DNA of 14,236 bases, from the NCBI GenBank assembly GCA_020720345.1, contig DYOT01000017.1:1-14236 (forward strand), read 5' to 3'. The notes under the pieces were generated by a model that saw nothing but the letters and a program-made list of their open reading frames with translations, was not told where the DNA came from and ran no database searches. Shown one piece after another: positions 13,838 through 14,236 of the stretch. The position numbers were made by a program, and so were the translations under genes. The stretch is from Candidatus Caenarcanum sp. GTDB taxonomy: Bacteria; Cyanobacteriota; Vampirovibrionia; Gastranaerophilales; UBA9971. The first letter of the stretch is position 1, and every line of letters starts with the position of its first letter.

Positions 13838-14236
13838 ATGTATGAAAGAATTAAAAAATATAAAGTTCCTTCTTTTAATAAGATAACAGGTTACTTAAAA
13901 CCTGGGATTTATGAGATTACATTAAATGAACTTTATTCCCATAAAATCCTTTGCGGAACTTCAGCAAGAAAGAGTCTCATACAATCTCTTGAACATGCCT
14001 GTAATACTTATTGGAGTTACGGAATAGCTGAAATCTTCATTAATGGCAGCTTTGCAACTACTACCCCATTTCCCATAGACATTGACGGGTATATCTGTTT
14101 TGAAAATGAAAATGACTTAAAACTGAAGCAGTTAAAAGAAAGTCAGTCTATCTGGGGAAATTTCAATCCGGTAAAAATAGGTAACAACCAAAAGTTCCTT
14201 ATGTGGCATGAAAATAAAATTGAGTTTTATCCGCAA
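13838..14236 (+). CDS. DUF6932-like nucleotidyltransferase-fold protein, 5' part (runs off the window)
   Basis: An open frame of 133 codons that continues past the window end. The central segment Phe-Ile-Asn-Gly-Ser-Phe-Ala-Thr-Thr-Thr-Pro-Phe-Pro-Ile-Asp-Ile-Asp-Gly matches the Gly-Ser-Phe-x-Thr-x-x-Pro-x-Pro-x-Asp-Ile-Asp signature of DUF6932-type proteins, a nucleotidyltransferase-like fold often found in accessory or defence-like gene groups, where the two Asp would bind metal. Helical sequence precedes it (the ArgLysSerLeuIleGlnSerLeuGlu region) and a Lys/Glu-rich helix follows. The ATG has no ribosome site and sits where transcription should begin. Codon use and base composition resemble the rest of the window. 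No antitoxin or partner gene is visible upstream apart from the 46-residue microprotein. The family call is moderate because the C-terminal half is missing. Confidence 0.65.
   Translation, partial: MYERIKKYKVPSFNKITGYLKPGIYEITLNELYSHKILCGTSARKSLIQSLEHACNTYWSYGIAEIFINGSFATTTPFPIDIDGYICFENENDLKLKQLKESQSIWGNFNPVKIGNNQKFLMWHENKIEFYPQ

Overview
The window is AT-rich, Gram-negative-type chromosomal DNA. The gene content, the cyanobacterium-like Tyr-Thr-Asp-Phe motif in FtsW and the lineage-restricted look of the unknown proteins suggest a non-photosynthetic gut cyanobacterium (Gastranaerophilales/'Melainabacteria' type). That placement is an inference from memory of such genomes, not from a search. 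I see no rRNA, tRNA, CRISPR array, transposase or phage gene.

Layout. 1-1058: a YaiI/YqxD-type (DUF188) gene on the minus strand, divergent from an exported parvulin-type prolyl isomerase that also has a well-placed internal start. 1059-1366: an intergenic repeat (element A). 1367-3490: a 707-residue protein of unknown function built from three copies of one module. 3491-4465: gene debris, where the front of a YhcH/YjgK/YiaL (DUF386) gene runs into what looks like the tail of a YkgJ-type cysteine-cluster gene, followed by a second intergenic repeat (element B).

4466-10968 is the housekeeping core, all on the plus strand and tightly packed: typA/bipA, a membrane-anchored calcineurin-like phosphoesterase (YkuE/LpxG type), murD, ftsW and murG. 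It closes with a hairpin-plus-T-run terminator whose stem contains the murG stop codon. MurD, FtsW and MurG supply three steps of lipid II synthesis and septal glycan polymerisation. MurG carries an extra low-complexity loop encoded by a perfect inverted repeat.

10983-14236: gmd (GDP-mannose 4,6-dehydratase, minus strand) with tandem promoters, divergent from a small exported protein of unknown function. Next come a solitary MalF-type sugar ABC permease (minus strand, TTG start), a REP-like palindrome in its leader, a 46-residue membrane microprotein, and the beginning of a DUF6932-like nucleotidyltransferase-fold gene that appears to be transcribed without a leader and runs off the window.

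The best candidates for something undescribed are the pair of intergenic elements A and B, whose closing stems differ at three positions yet remain fully paired, the three-module 707-residue protein, and the palindrome inside murG.
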